From Aegilops tauschii subsp. strangulata (lineage: Eukaryota > Streptophyta > Magnoliopsida > Poales > Poaceae), in NCBI RefSeq assembly GCF_002575655.3, contig NC_053038.3, forward strand, positions 206,133,730-206,197,729: a stretch of DNA of 64,000 nucleotides. The letters run 5' to 3'. Below are positions 1 through 12,134 of this stretch, in pieces. Numbering within the stretch: position 1 is the first letter of the stretch; each line of letters opens with the position of its first letter. A program made the translations under genes and the position numbers. The notes beneath the pieces were generated by a model. The model ran no database searches. It saw nothing but the letters and a program-made list of their open reading frames with translations, and was not told where the DNA came from.

Positions 1-1562
1 CTGGAGGCCGTGCGCAGTGCTGACCTGAGGGGTGGACTGTGATGCGGTAGGCACGTGGCACGGCGTACCGGGCGCCCGTTTGGTGTCTCGGGAACCCTGC
101 TCACATCGTTCGGGGCCTTATGTGGAAACCTTGGCCGGACTCCCTGTGGATGGAACCTGAATAGGCGATAAACCTGGACTAGAGGCTTGAGTGTTTAGGT
201 ACGCCATGGCCGACACCCTCGCTGGGCTTCTGCTTGAAGGTTGTCGAGTACATGTCGTGTAAACGGCGATAAGTGGTGAGAGTGTTTGTGAAGAAGTACA
301 CCCCTACAGGGTTAACATCATCTATTCGAATAGCCGCGTCCGCGGTAAATTACTACTTGGTTGCCTATACAGTTCATAGATAACTTGGAGTGGATACTCT
401 AAAATGCGCAAGATAAGCGTGAGTGCTATGGATGGCGTTCTCGTAGGGAGACGGGAGCGGATCCATAGTGGTGTATTGATATGGTGAATATGTGGACTCG
501 TGTGCGCCACCTCAAAAGAGTTACTTGCAGTCATAGTTTAGGATAGCCACTGAGTCAAAGCTGGCTTGCTGCAGTCAAACTCCACCACCCCCTTTGTTGA
601 TACTGATGCATATGTAGCTAGTTCTGATGTAAGTCTTGCTGGGTACATTTGTACTCACGTTTGCCTATTTTATGTTTTGCAGAGAGACGTCAGTCTCGTT
701 AGTAGTTCCGTGTGGACTTCAACGTTTAGCTTGATACCTCAGCTACGATCTTGTGCCCTCGGCAGGATCTGGTAGATAGTCAGGCTTATCAGCCTTTTTC
801 ATTTGTAGATGTCTGTACTCAGACATGTTAAGCTTTCTCATGTGCTTTGACTTGTATGCTCTGAATGTTGGGTCATGAGATCCATGTTTGTAATATCTTG
901 GCTCCTCGGAGCCTAATGAATAAATACTTGAGTCGTAGAGTTATGTTGTGATGCCATGTTGTATTTACACATATCGAGCATATTGTGTGTATGCTTGAAA
1001 TGCTTGGTATGTGTGGGATCCGACAATCTAGTTGTTTATCCTTGGTAGCCTCTCTTATGGGGAAATGTAGTCTTGTGCTTCCATGAGCCACAGTAGTCCG
1101 CTACAGCCCGGTTCACCGGAGTCCTGCTAGCCCAGCACTACTGCTCCGAAACACTTGACTGGCCGGCATGTGATTCACTTCGTTCCTGTGTCTGTCCCTT
1201 CGGGGAAATGTCACGCGATGACATCCGGAGTCCTGCCTAGCCTGCTACAGCCCGGTTCACCGGAGTCCTGTTAGGCCAGTGCTATAGCCCGGACTCGCAC
1301 GCTGCTGACCGACATGCTCGATGTTGATTCATGTATGCCTGTCCCCGTAAGTTAGTGCCACTTTGGGTTCACGACTAGTCATGTCGGCCCGGGTTCTCTG
1401 TCATATGGATGCTAGCGACACTATCATATACATGAGCCAACAGGCGCAAACGGTCCCGGGCCATGGTAAGGCGACACCCGTGGGAATACCGTGCGTGAGG
1501 CCGCAAAGTGATATGAGGTGTTACCGGCTAGATCGATGTGACTTGGAATCGGGGTCCTGGCA
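1..1562 (+). repeat. E1 5' LTR (3' portion only)
   Basis: This is colinear with 7864-9425. It ends in CA at 1562, four bases before the primer site. The first 2.6 kb of this LTR lies left of the window. Open frames here (for example 566-775) are repeated in the other LTR and have no recognisable domain. Confidence 0.85.
309..350 (+). promoter_or_regulatory. Conserved TTCGAA palindrome block in E1 5' LTR
   Basis: The 12-bp palindrome CTATTCGAATAG lies at 322-333, preceded by CCCCTACAGGG and followed by a GCCGCGTCC..GGTAAA stretch. A near-identical block is found in the LTRs of E7 at 41650-41700 and 51312-51362, although the LTRs as a whole differ. In the E1 3' LTR the central CG is changed to TG. 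Its function is unknown; a protein-binding or RNA-level role is inferred only from conservation. Confidence 0.5.
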
Positions 1563-1566
1563 GCTT

Positions 1567-1584
1567 TGGTATCAGAGCCTGACT
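1567..1584 (+). other. E1 primer binding site (initiator tRNA-Met type)
   Basis: TGGTATCAGAGC starts 5 bases after the LTR end. This is the usual plant primer site complementary to the 3' end of initiator methionine tRNA. The same site is present in E7. Confidence 0.9.
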
Positions 1585-4500
1585 GCCTGTAGGATTACCA
1601 AGCCAAACTGGTCGAAGTTGTGTCTAGAAATGCTTTAGTTATGTAAGGGAATTGATTGGGGAAGGGAACGTAAGGCTCTTTTTACTCCTTATACCTTATG
1701 CCCTTCTGATCTGGGTCAATCTCTCCTCTTCTACGGGGATTAAGAACTAGGCCTTCTCATCTATCTACCAGGATGACGTGGTGCTAATCCATAGACTTAT
1801 AGGATTGATGGATTCAAGTCTCAGTTCAGTTTCTACTATTTCCGTATGTTCATAGCTGGCCTCAGAACCTTGATATTGTGATGGTGAGTGATCATGCCAC
1901 TATTTTTCAGGATGTCTCAAATCTTTTTGAGCATTTACAGCCGTTATGCTGCCCGAGTCATCCCAGGTTCCTAGATAGTCTGATGCACTTGCAATCATTC
2001 CTCCATGTTCCTGATGACCATTTGGGCCAGATTAATCACACTAATCGGTGAGTTGAGGTACTCTGTTGCCTCGACATATATGTTGGAGCTATTATTATGA
2101 CCCTAGGTGTTAGGATCACCTAGTAATCTACCCTGTTTTGTGTTCCTCATGTGATGATTCTGGCCATCATTCTCGAAAGCATCCTGTGATGTTATTAGTT
2201 AGTACGTATTCTATTCCTGGGTTCTTGAACCCGAGATTCACCCTACTTCATGTTGTTAGTATTTGCTAGTTCCCTTAAGATATTAGTAACCTTTGCGATA
2301 GTCCTCGAGGTCCGTGGTATTTCTTTCTTCCAAATACCATGAACTACTTATGGCAGAAGTTCCTCGTTGAACCGAACGATCACAACCAGAGTGCTCTTGA
2401 TGAGTTCTCCATTCAAAATTGTGAATCCGCCAGTCCTTCCTCTTCTGCATGGATTATCCGGAAGAAATATGTTGAGCTTTGTTTGACATACTAATCTATG
2501 CATCCACAACTCAGAAAGTGATATGTTCCTTGAGTTGACCCTCCTCAGCTATATTCCGACCCTAGTCTATCAATTGATAGTCAGGAATAGTTGTGCATTC
2601 GTGTTCATCGATGCCTATTATTCTTGTGGTCCGTCAAGCCATTCCATTCCGGAATGACTAGGAGAAACAAACTCCAGTACCTCATCCAGTTCTAGGATTG
2701 GGTCAAAGCAGTTGTACCCCGCAGACCAAAATGCCAATCCAGCTTTTGTTCTGTTCTACCTTGGAGTGTTACCATCTTTATGTCAGGAATGTCATGAGAG
2801 TTGCACCATCTCTTATGAATTCTTGATGCAGTGATACTTCTTGCCATCACTGTTCATGCCTTGGTTCCGTGTTGTCGCAACCGGTATGCCGACAAGTGAA
2901 TCGTGATGTGTGAAGTCAATACTCCTAGCAACCCCGTTGCTTGGTAGTTAATGGACAATACTCTCACTCTTAGCGTGCTGGTTATTGAATCATCACCCTA
3001 AGGCTAATCGTGCTACCTAGCCCTTATTTCCGGTGCACTCTTCGATCAATGGGTTAGGATTGTGCTAATTCCTCGCTCGATTGATCATATCATCTTGCCC
3101 TGAAGAGCAAGATTATTCTCAAGCTTAGTAACATATCTGTGGTTCGTGATTTTCCGATTATCTTCTCGGAAGTATCACCAGGTTGTCCCCTGACTGTTAT
3201 GTTGAGCTCGTGATCAAGTTGGTTTCTTGTAAATCACACCTTCTCCAAGAATCTGTGTTGGATACCCTGAACTGGTTGGTTAAGCTAAACAACAACTTGG
3301 AGAGTTGGAAGATGAAAGCTTGTCCGATTTAGTTGATCACTAAGGGATATCCTTGGGGGTGTGTGTTGAAGAAAGAGGATATCTTCCTCGATTGATCCTC
3401 GTGATCAGTTGTCGGTACTATTATCTTATCCAATCTTTGATTTGAGTGTGGGCTATCGTCAAATCAAATCAGAACCAACGATATTCGTAATGTTGTCTTA
3501 CTCGTGGTTGATTTCTCGAGCATACACCATTACATCTTTTGGCCTGACCAATACTATCACATTGTTCACATAATGGTGGAAGTCCAGTGATATGGAAATT
3601 CCGATGAGTTGCTGTTGAGCCCATCAGCATCATTTTGTCTCCTCCATGATTTGTGTTGAACATCCAGCTAGTGTTGGAAACTTGTGTAAGCATTTTCTTC
3701 ATGCCCCGTTCATGAAGTATATGTTTGGGTGAAAGAAGCGACTTCCTCTTATTCATGTGCATTTGGTGGAAGTTGCCGCCGTGAATTCGAGAAAGCTTGT
3801 TTTGCTTCCTTTGGAATCATCCCAAGTTAGTCATGCATTCGTGCGAAGTATTCTGTGGTTTGGAGACTTGCAACCTTCATTCCATATGTGTCCCTAGCAC
3901 ACCAAGCCACTGATTGATTTTTTCAAGGAGAAGAAGTTCCTTCTTAAGAGCAAGACTTATGCAAGGACTTCGCTATCCTCGATGATGGTTCCCCACCTGA
4001 GCTCGGTAGTGTTTTATTATAAGACTACTACGTGGTCATGCTTGTCTGGGACAGTGTGTTCACATGTATGTAGCAGAACCAGCTCATGTTTTGGAGCTTG
4101 CTATCATAGTTCATTTCCCGAGAATCTCGCAACGTCATCTCGTCGGTTTGTGTTGAAAACTTTCTTTTCCGGACATGCTGTCTGAAATATTCCGTTACCA
4201 ACCAGATCTGAATCTCTGGCAGATATGATGGTTGGAACTTTTCCAAGAACTATGATGTAGGTCCCGACAAGGTTGATGTTCTGGCCGACACACCTAGCCG
4301 GAAGATCTGTCATTATAGTATCTTGATTGAAATATTTGACCATCTTCTTCATGAGGATTTCGTGCGACTTATTCTAGAAGTTGCTCCTTAGGGATCCTTG
4401 TGCTCTCAGTTTCTTTGATTATACCATAACCATTCAAGCAGTGGAATCACTCTCGACTGTTGAGTTATTTCCCAGTTACCAGAATCATTCCTAGAAATAG

Positions 4501-5216
4501 CATTTTGTTCCTAGTTTGCATCGCCATTGTGCCATTCTACCATGGACTACCCTTCTCGGTAATCTCTGGTCAGGATCATCTTCAAAAGTGGTCCTACCAT
4601 GGGTCCCATCCATTTCCAATGATAAGCAAAATCATCCATTGCGTTATCTTCAACAAGGTAGTCCACATCATCCATTCTAGTCCGGGTATGCCATCCCTTC
4701 GTACTCCGCTAAATGATTATTGTGATTTGCCTTAGGCTGGTATAAGGAGTTTCAATGATCTCTGAATCAAAAGTAATTCTTTTTGCCACTAAAGGGAAAA
4801 TCCTACGAGTCACCCCAAGGTGTCCCGTTATGGAATCATGGCGATTATCTCCTCGCTATTTTGAAACCATCCACCATCTTCTAAGCATGGAATTGTTGCC
4901 TACTAATCTGAACCTCCGTCACCTGCCTCTTTCCATCGCTCCTCATATGTGTTTGTCCCTCAGCTCAAGAGATGTTTCTACGTCTCGTTCCGTGAGTTGA
5001 TCACGTGATCATTAAGATGATCCATCCCTGTAGAGTTATCTCGCTCTTGTGTCCTCGTGTTGGGTGAAGATCTCGAAAGCAAGGTTGTCAAGTTCAAGAT
5101 GATGCAATGAATCAATATCTTCGATCAGGGCAGTTTGATGGTGAAGATTGTGTTAGCTTTGTGTCCCCTCTGTCTTCTTACCTCACGTCTTGAATCTCGG
5201 GACGAGATTCTTGTTT
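1585..5216 (+). pseudogene. E1 internal region: wrecked gag-pol
   Basis: No long open frame survives; only scraps match known order. Near 3435-3600, broken frames give GYRQIK followed by a YTITSFGLTN-like run, the reverse transcriptase palm region seen intact in E7 as GYHQIR and SFGLTN. Near 4949-4980 the frame VFVPQLKRCF matches the [11 protein letters not shown] segment at the integrase C-terminus of E7. The gag part (about 1700-2900) is not recognisable by eye. Many frameshifts and stops make this the most decayed pol in the window. Short open frames such as 3469-3762 (minus) are chance products. Confidence 0.7.
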
Positions 5217-5229
5217 AGTGGGGGTGAGT
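5217..5229 (+). other. E1 polypurine tract
   Basis: The tract AGTGGGGGTGAG lies directly before the 3' LTR and would prime plus-strand DNA synthesis. It follows a CTCGGGACGAGAT motif that also stands before the E7 purine tract, which supports kinship of E1 and E7. Confidence 0.8.
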
Positions 5230-6727
5230 TGTCACAGCCCTAGAATACCTGAGTGGAATAGTTGCATCTGCACTCATGCATCATGGCCAAAATTTCTGAA
5301 AGTTGAATTGAGGTTTGTTGAAACCCTCAGAAACCAGTTCAAAAATAATCAACATTTAATTCTCATCAAATGAGTCCAAGGAAATGTTCCTGTTACTTTG
5401 TGAACATATTGGTAAGAGGTAAAATTCAAACCAATATTTTTGGAATCACAGAAATATTTATTTTGGGCATTTGAATTAAATCGTAATGTATTTGAATTGG
5501 CTTTATTTCTGTTATAAAAGAAATACATGCCCAATAATTTTGGAAATTATTGTGGGGCTCTAGAATAATATCTCTAGTCCATACAATAATTTGCAGAAGC
5601 AAATAAATTTGTTTAGTACTCCTACTAAATCAAAACAAATAGAACAAAAATAGAAAACAGTAACAATTTAAAAAAAATGAAGCAGAGGAATTACCTGGCG
5701 CTTACCTGCCGCCCAAGTGGCCAGCCCAGCCCACCAGTGCCCCCCCTTGTCATCTTCCTCCTCTGCCAGAAGGACTGGGTGCGTGGTCGCCCCGCGCGCG
5801 CCCGCTCTCCGCCAGCTCCTGCTTGCCGCTTCCCCGGGACGCCCTGAAGACGCCACGCACCCCCTGACCCCCTCGCTCACTCTCTTCCATCCTCATCCCC
5901 GCCTCTGCTGCCTCTCTCTTCCGAAACTGAACGTCACCGTCGCCGCCGTTCGCTGGCCACGCGCTCCCCGCCGTCCCCTCGACCGCCCGTCGTGTTTGAC
6001 AGCTCCGCCATGTTGTCTTCTTCGTCCTCGACGAGCCACGTGAGCCGGGAGAGCCTGGAATGTCGCCACCACCGTCGTCTTCATCGTCGGCCGCCCGAGA
6101 TCGCCGCCATCGTTTCATCATCACTAAGCCGTCCCCGAGCCCACTGAGACTGCCGTCGACGCCACCGTCAGCTCCTCTTCGATTCCCCTTTCTCCCCGCG
6201 CCTTTTTGCTCGCTCTAGCCACGCCAATCGCCGGAGCCGTGAGCTTTCGGCTGCCATCCATGTCGCCGCCACAGTCGCTGGTGCTCGCATGTGAGCGTGT
6301 CACCGAACTCACCGTGCTCCCAGGAGCCGAGCACGCCCACCAGCTCGCCCTCCCGTGCACCGTAGCACCAACCTCGCAAACACCTGAACTCCGGCGCCGC
6401 CGCGAGCCCCGTTCCGGCGAGCTCCGACCACCCCGCGTCGATCCGTCGCCTCCCCTGGATGCTGCCGAGCCTGGTCTTCGTCCTGGTGGTCTCCGCACAT
6501 CCATCCGCCGCCTGTAGCATAGGTCCGGCGAATTGCCGCCGCGGGTTTGGTCACCGCCGGCCGAACTCCGGCGAGGCCGATGTGGCGCCGTCATTAGCAC
6601 CTAACCACCTGCTAATAACCCCGCTAACCAACCCCACAGCCACTGACACATGGGCCCCATGCCCTAATTAACCCCAGGTTTTATTTCCTGTTTAGTTTAG
6701 ATTAACCCAGCGGGACCCACGCGTTAG

Positions 6728-6880
6728 AGTTGACCCTGCTGACGTGGCCGTTGACCTGGCCCACCGGTCAGCGAGCTAAACAGCCCTGTGGCACTGACGT
6801 GTGGCCCCCACACGTCAGGTTTGACCTGGACCGTGCCCAGTTGACCTGCTGACGCAATGCTGATGTCATGCTGATGCAGT
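6728..6880 (+). promoter_or_regulatory. E1 LTR palindrome plus TTGAC-box module
   Basis: A perfect inverted repeat CTGACGTGTGG / CCACACGTCAG (3-base spacer) lies at 6794-6818. Around it are four TTGACC boxes (about 6728, 6750, 6820 and 6839) and the tail ATGCTGATGTCATGCTGATG. TTGAC is the core of the plant W-box bound by WRKY factors, and TGACG is the bZIP core. E7 LTRs have the same arrangement at 40234-40330. A promoter role is inferred. Confidence 0.5.
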
Positions 6881-7263
6881 AAATAGTTTCTGTATTTAAG
6901 ATAATTCAGAAATTCCAGAAAATGTCCAAAACTTCTAAAAATCATAGAAAATAAACCGTAACTCCAAATGAGATAATTTATATATATATAATTATCAAAA
7001 AAATATGAAGAATCTGTTTATGGCTTTCTCATGCATGTCTGAACAACTTACAACCACTGTATATGCCAATTTGAATTAATGGTATTTGAAATGCCTCATG
7101 TGGAGTTCAAATTTGAATCTAGTGTTCAAACCAACTCCATTTAAATCGTTGCTAGCTGCATTAGCTCAAATCACAGCATATTGCCATGTCACATTCATGC
7201 ATCATATTGTTGCATTGCATTGATTGTGTTTCCACTCTGTTGCCGGTAATTGTCCCCCTTCAG

Positions 7264-7330
7264 TAGATGTTGTTCCGGCAATGAGATCGATGACACCGAT
7301 GAAGAACTATACTATCTTCAGAAGTGCCAG
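7264..7330 (+). other. Exon-like acidic block in E1 LTR
   Basis: A pyrimidine-rich stretch ending CCCCCTTCAG precedes a block whose open frame includes the acidic run NEIDDTDEELYYLQK, and the block ends CCAG followed by GCAAGC. The E7 LTR has a comparable block at 40706-40780 with the same ending. Here the phase does not match the E7 reading, so this copy, if it was ever an exon, is degenerate. Confidence 0.3.
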
Positions 7331-8171
7331 GCAAGCAAAAACCCCTTGTTCATTCCGATACAATCCCACTCTCTCGCTCCTGCTCTCTTTTACTGCATTA
7401 GGACAACAACGATTCAACTATTACATGTTGCGGTAGCTAAACCCCTTTCCTCTGCATGACCTGTCATTGCCACAGTAAATAGATGAAACCCACTAGCATG
7501 AGTAGGAGTTGTTTGAGCCCTGATGTGCCTACTCATTCATGCTTGTTTGTCATGCCTGCTACTTCTTAGAGTTGAGTCAGGTCCGATTCATCGAGGATGA
7601 ATTGGAATGGTGATGAACATGTCCTATTGGGTGTGAGGTAAGTGTGTGAACACGATTTGGTAAAGGTATCGATGAGAGGCCATGTAGGAGTACATGGTGG
7701 GTTGTTTCATTGGAACCGTCCTTAAGCACTGAAATCTGTATGTGTGATTTAAGATTCAGCTACTACCATGCATTGGGCCCGAAACCAATGGACCCTCTGG
7801 GCTTGTTATCCACCCTTGTCCTCTGTCCAGGAGTTGCAAGTAGTTTCTGGTGTTTGTAGTATGCTCGAGGCCGTGCGCAGTGCTGACCTGAGGGGTGGGC
7901 TGTGATGCGGTAGGCATGTGGCACGGTGTATCGGGCACCCATTTGGTGTCTCGGGAACCCTGCTCACATCGTTCGGGGCCATATGTGGAAACCTCGGCCG
8001 GACTCCCTGTGGATGGAACCTGAATAGGCGAAAAACCTGGACTAGAGGCTTGAGTGTTTAGGTAGGCCGTGGCCGACACCCTCGCTGGGCTTCCGCTTGA
8101 AGGTTGTCGAGTACATGTCGTGTAAACGGCGATAAGTGGTGAGAGCGTGTGTGAAGAAGTACACCCCTGCA

Positions 8172-8213
8172 GGGTTAACATCATCTATTTGAATAGCCAC
8201 GTCCGCGGTAAAG
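8172..8213 (+). promoter_or_regulatory. TTCGAA block in E1 3' LTR, mutated
   Basis: This is the same block as 309-350, with CTATTTGAATAG at 8185-8196. The palindrome centre has lost its CG by C to T change, as expected for a methylated CpG. The flank reads CACCCCTGCAGGG as in E7. Confidence 0.5.
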
Positions 8214-9480
8214 GACTACTTGGTTGCCTATATAGTTCATAGATAACTTGGAGTGGATACTCTAAAATGCGCACGATAAGCGTGAGTGCTATGGATGGCG
8301 TTCTCGTAGGGAGACGGGAGCGGATCCATAGTGGTGTATTGATATGGTGAATATGTGGACTCGTGTGCGCCACCTCAAAAGAGTTACTTGCAGTCATAGT
8401 TTAGGATAGCCACTGAGTCAAAGCTGGCTTGCTGCAGTTAAACTCCACCACCCCCTTTGTTGATACTGATGCATATGTAGCTAGTTCTGATGTAAGTCTT
8501 GCTGGGTACATTTGTACTCATGTTTGCCTATTTTATGTTTTGCAGAGAGACGTCTGTCTCGTTAGTAGTTCCGTGTGGACTTCGACGTTTAGCTTGATAC
8601 CTCGGCTACGATCTTGTGCCCTCGGCAGGATCTGGTAGATAGTCAGGCTTCTCAGCCTTTTTCATTTGTAGATGTCAGTACTCAGACATGTTAAGCTTCC
8701 GCATGTGCTTTGACTTGTATGCTCTGAATGTTGGGTCATGAGATCCATGTTTGTAATATCTTGGCTCCTCGGAGCCTAATGAATAAATACTTGAGTCGTA
8801 GAGTTATGCTGTGATGCCATGTTGTATTTACACATATCGAGCATATTGTGTGTATGCTTGAAATGCTTGGTATGTGTGGGATCCCACAACCTAGTTGTTT
8901 ATCCTTGGTAGCCTCTCTTATGGGGAAATGTAGTCTTGTGCTTCCATGAGCCACAGTAGTCCGCTACAGCCCGGTTCACCGGAGTCCTGCTAACCCAGCA
9001 CTACTGCTCCGAAACACTTGACTGGCCGGCATGTGATTCACTTCGTTCCTGTGTCTGTCCCTTCGGGGAAATGTCACGCGATGACATCCGGAGTCCTGCC
9101 TAGCCTGCTACAGCCCGGTTCACCGGAGTCCTGTTAGGCCAGTGCTATAGCCCGGACTCGCACGCTGCTGACCGACATGCTCGATGTTGATTCATGTATG
9201 CCTGTCCCCGTAAGTTAGTGCCACTTTGGGTTCACGACTAGTCATGTCGGCCCGGGTTCTTTGTCATATGGATGCTAGTGACACTATCATATATGTGAGC
9301 CAACAGGTGCAAACGGTCCCAGGCCATGGTAAGGCGACACCCGTGGGAATACCGTGCGTGAGGCCGCAAAGTGATATGAGGTGTTACCGGCTAGATCGAT
9401 GTGACTTGGAATCGGGGTCCTGACAGGCGACCTCCAGGACGCCCCAGCCGGCGTCGCGCCGCGGCCTTCCCAGGTCACGC

Positions 9481-10766
9481 GTGACGAGCGACACTGCGAC
9501 ATTGGTGCCCCCGGGCGCCGGCGCGGGAAGAGCCCTTTGCGTCACTCCCAAGACGCACCAAGCCAGCATGCGCGCCCAGACGCTGGCGGAAACGGCGTGC
9601 GACCGCGAGACCGTGATAGAGCTCCTTCTAACGTGGTTAGAAGTCGGAGCGCGTCACGATCCACGTAGCTTTCGCCGCCACCCACGCCAATGGAAGTGTT
9701 GGCACGCTCGCAACTGCTCCTCGACTTCCCTCCTGCTGCAGAGAAGCTCAACGAGTGGAGAGCCACCATTCGGAGCCTCATCAACTTCGCCAATAAAGAT
9801 GAACTGCGACCAGCGGGACCCTCGTGTCGGTGCTCTGTCGAGCCGGTACATGCCGGCGGTGGGAGGACCGGAGACACTGCGACCACGATGCACTCTCCTC
9901 CCTCACACCCGCAACAGCAGCCGTTGGCTCGTCGGGCCGACGCCCGCGACAACGTTTCCACAGCGTCGTCTGACCCGCGAGCCCACTGCGACCAACATCA
10001 AGTTCTTCGGGAACGAGCTCGGGAGGACGCTCGGACCACTATCGAGCGGCGGCGGGAAGCGCGCCATCAGTCAGATAGGCGTGTGGGGCCCTCTGTGGAC
10101 CGCCCAGCGCCAGGAGGTTCTGGTGACCTACCTTACGAGGCGGGTTGTCCAGCCTTTACCCATGAGCTGCGGCAGTTCCAGTGGCCCACCCACCGCACAT
10201 TCAAGCTCGAGGTTGGAGAAAAGTACAATGGCAAGACTCATCCGTTAGAGTTCCTTAGCATCTACACTATCGGGATGCAAGCTACCGGGGCTCACGATGA
10301 CAAGGTGCTTGCCAATTACTTTCCGTTAGCACTTAAGCCCAACGTCATGTCATGGTTGATGCACCTGCTAGTGGATTCCATTTCTTCTTGGTCGGATCTG
10401 TGCTACGAGTTTGTTGGCGCCTTTACCGGAGGCCACCAAGCTCCTGGCCAGGCAAGTGATTTGCATGTCATCCCCCAGAAGGATGGCGAAACCCTGCGCA
10501 AGTACATACAAAGGTTCAACCGTGTGCAGTACAACATCCCAGATGTTCATCCCGCCGCTGTCATCAGTGCATTCCATCAGAATGTGCGCAACCGCAAGAT
10601 ACGTGAGGAGCTGGCGATGAACAAGGTTAAGGATGTAGCCGAGCTTTATGTTCTGGCTGATAGATGTGCTCGGGCTGAAGAAGGAAGGAAGTACCCCGGC
10701 GAAGATGCCGGCGCGGAAACCGACTCCACAGACGAAAATGATGTCGCCCCGGCAAAGAAGGGCTGA
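9481..10766 (+). pseudogene. E3 gag, N-terminal and capsid part
   Basis: This encodes the retrotransposon capsid-type Gag. The frame from 9690 carries the retrotransposon gag domain in its middle and C-terminal thirds, with ANYFPLALKPNVMSWLMHL, then GETLRKYIQRFN and VISAFHQNVRN, followed by an acidic tail. Sequence before 9690 reads best in another frame, so a frameshift near 9690 is likely. TGA at 10764-10766 ends the frame, but the same frame reopens immediately (KAKVDDPGKEV), so this stop is probably a point mutation. The equivalent of E6 gag is at 34004-35143. Confidence 0.8.
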
Positions 10767-12134
10767 CGCTGCAATAGGAAGCATAAGGGCAAGACCATGC
10801 TTGCCGTCGAGGGATCCGGTGACCCCGGCGCCGCCAAGAAGGCCAAGGTTGACGACCCCGGCAAGGAAGTTGCCGGGTGCGCCGCCTGCCGGGCCTTGGC
10901 GGCTGCCGACAAGCCAGGAGGCTCCGACAAGCAGTACTGCAAGATCCATCGCACCAAGGGCCATGACCTCCAGAATTGCCGGCAGGTTGAGCTGCTTGCA
11001 AAGAAGCAGAAATCCGAGTATGAGAGGCGTGACAAGGAGAAGGGCCAGGACGGTGCTGAAGGGTCCGGCAAGAAGCGTGGTTGTAGAGGAGGTCACCGCG
11101 ACAAGGGTAACCAACAAGAGAGGCTCGCTCGGGGCCACGACAAGAAGGAGGGAGACGATGATCATGATGAGGACGACGAGTCCGACCAGCATGAGTTCCA
11201 GAAAGCTACAGAGGCCATGTGCATCAACGGTGGCGCCTCGTTGCACACCTCTTACCGCCAACTGAAGCAGTGGGCGCGTGAAGTCACTGCGGTGGAGCCG
11301 TCGTTCGATGCCCAGAGGCCACTGAAGTGGTCCAGCACGCCTATCATTTTTGACACCGAGGATCACCCTGATCACACAACTACGGTCGGGTGTTTGCCGT
11401 TGTTGGTTTCGCCAACAATACGCAACCTCAAGGTGACGAAAATGCTAGTTGACGGTGGGGCCGGTCTGAACTTGATCTCGCCCGCCGTGATCGAGAGGCT
11501 GCAAATCCCCGATGAAGATCTCGAGGAGACGGGCATGTTTCAAGGGGTCAACTCGGGGAGGAGTCAGCCGAAGGGTAAGGTCACATTGCCCGTCACATTT
11601 TGGGGCGAGCTAAACCATAGAACGGAGAAGATTGTTTTTTATGTTGCCAAGATCCCCTTGCCCTATAATGGGATCCTCGGCCGCCCAGCGCTGGCCAAGT
11701 TTATGGCGGCATCACATTACGCCTACAACACGTTGAAGATGCCCGGGCCGATGAGCACCATCACCGTCCCCTCCGACAAGAAAGACGCGCTCATTTGCGC
11801 CGACCAACTCTACCGGGAGGCAGTTGTAGTGACTGTCGCCAAGGCACTCGTTCCTGCCGCTGAGGCCCGGGGAGGGAAGAAAACCGGCTAGGCCTCTGCC
11901 CCTCCCAGCAAGGCCCCTTCCGGCAAGACTTCTAACCCCGGCAAGGACTCCTGCACCTCCTCTAGCAAACGCGCCTCTTCGAAGCGCCGCGTTCCCGTTG
12001 AGGACGTGCCAGAGAGCTCCGCCAGTGGGAGCAAGAGGTCCAAGGTGGCCCCGCCAGAAACCAAGAAGGTGCCCGTCAAGGAGGATGGCACAGGTGGATC
12101 CTTTACCATAAGCTCCACCCTTGACAGCAAATAG
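10767..12134 (+). pseudogene. E3 gag C-terminus and aspartic protease, ending at a conserved amber codon
   Basis: In the same frame as 9690-10766. The first part has a CKIHRTKGHDLQNC cysteine-histidine segment, a zinc-knuckle-like motif, in a lysine-rich region. The protease follows with active-site LVDGGAGLNLI (about 11449), then NGILGRPALAKF, the second conserved protease segment. TAG at 11889-11891 is private to this copy. TAG at 12132-12134 lies between LDSK and ESALV and is found at the same place in E6 (36223-36225). It may therefore be the family's normal Gag-PR end, with RT reached by read-through (inference). Confidence 0.78.

Larger units (their letters stand above)
1..9425 (+). mobile_element. 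E1: old Ty3/Gypsy chromovirus-like LTR retrotransposon, left end outside window
   Basis: Positions 1-1562 recur at 7864-9425 with no net length change, which identifies two LTRs around a 3.7 kb internal region. The 5' LTR is followed by a tRNA-Met primer site and the 3' LTR is preceded by a purine tract. The leader after the primer site and the sequence before the purine tract resemble those of E7, whose pol has a chromodomain, so I place E1 in the same broad lineage (inference). Coding capacity is gone. The LTR copies differ by scattered substitutions, mostly C/T and G/A, which suggests an old insertion. E1 appears to sit in the 5' part of E3, but its left junction is not visible, so the target duplication cannot be checked. 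Confidence 0.85.
5230..9425 (+). repeat. E1 3' LTR (4.2 kb)
   Basis: It starts TGTCACAGCC and ends CTGACA. It contains, in order: an A/T-rich start, a strongly GC-rich, CpG-rich part (about 5690-6660), a palindrome and TTGAC-box module (6728-6880), A/T-rich DNA, an exon-like acidic block (7264-7330), and the part shared with the visible 5' LTR (7864-9425). Open frames in the GC-rich part on both strands overlap each other and are compositional artefacts. Confidence 0.88.

Noticed and set aside
1567..1640. tRNA gene near the TGGTATCAGAGC motifs
   Set aside because: Only the 12-18 base primer complement is present, with no cloverleaf or A/B box arrangement.
5668..6671. Several overlapping open frames on both strands in the GC-rich part of the E1 3' LTR
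   Set aside because: They overlap in all frames, are alanine-, proline- and arginine-rich, and follow from high GC content. No domain or consistent start.
9426..9700. E3 5' LTR or primer site just after E1
   Set aside because: The sequence already reads as Gag N-terminal coding; no LTR end or primer motif is visible.
10368..11375. 335-codon minus-strand frame opposite E3 gag
   Set aside because: It is antisense to a clearly coding region with biased codons; its hydrophobic run is the mirror of lysine- and glutamate-rich Gag.
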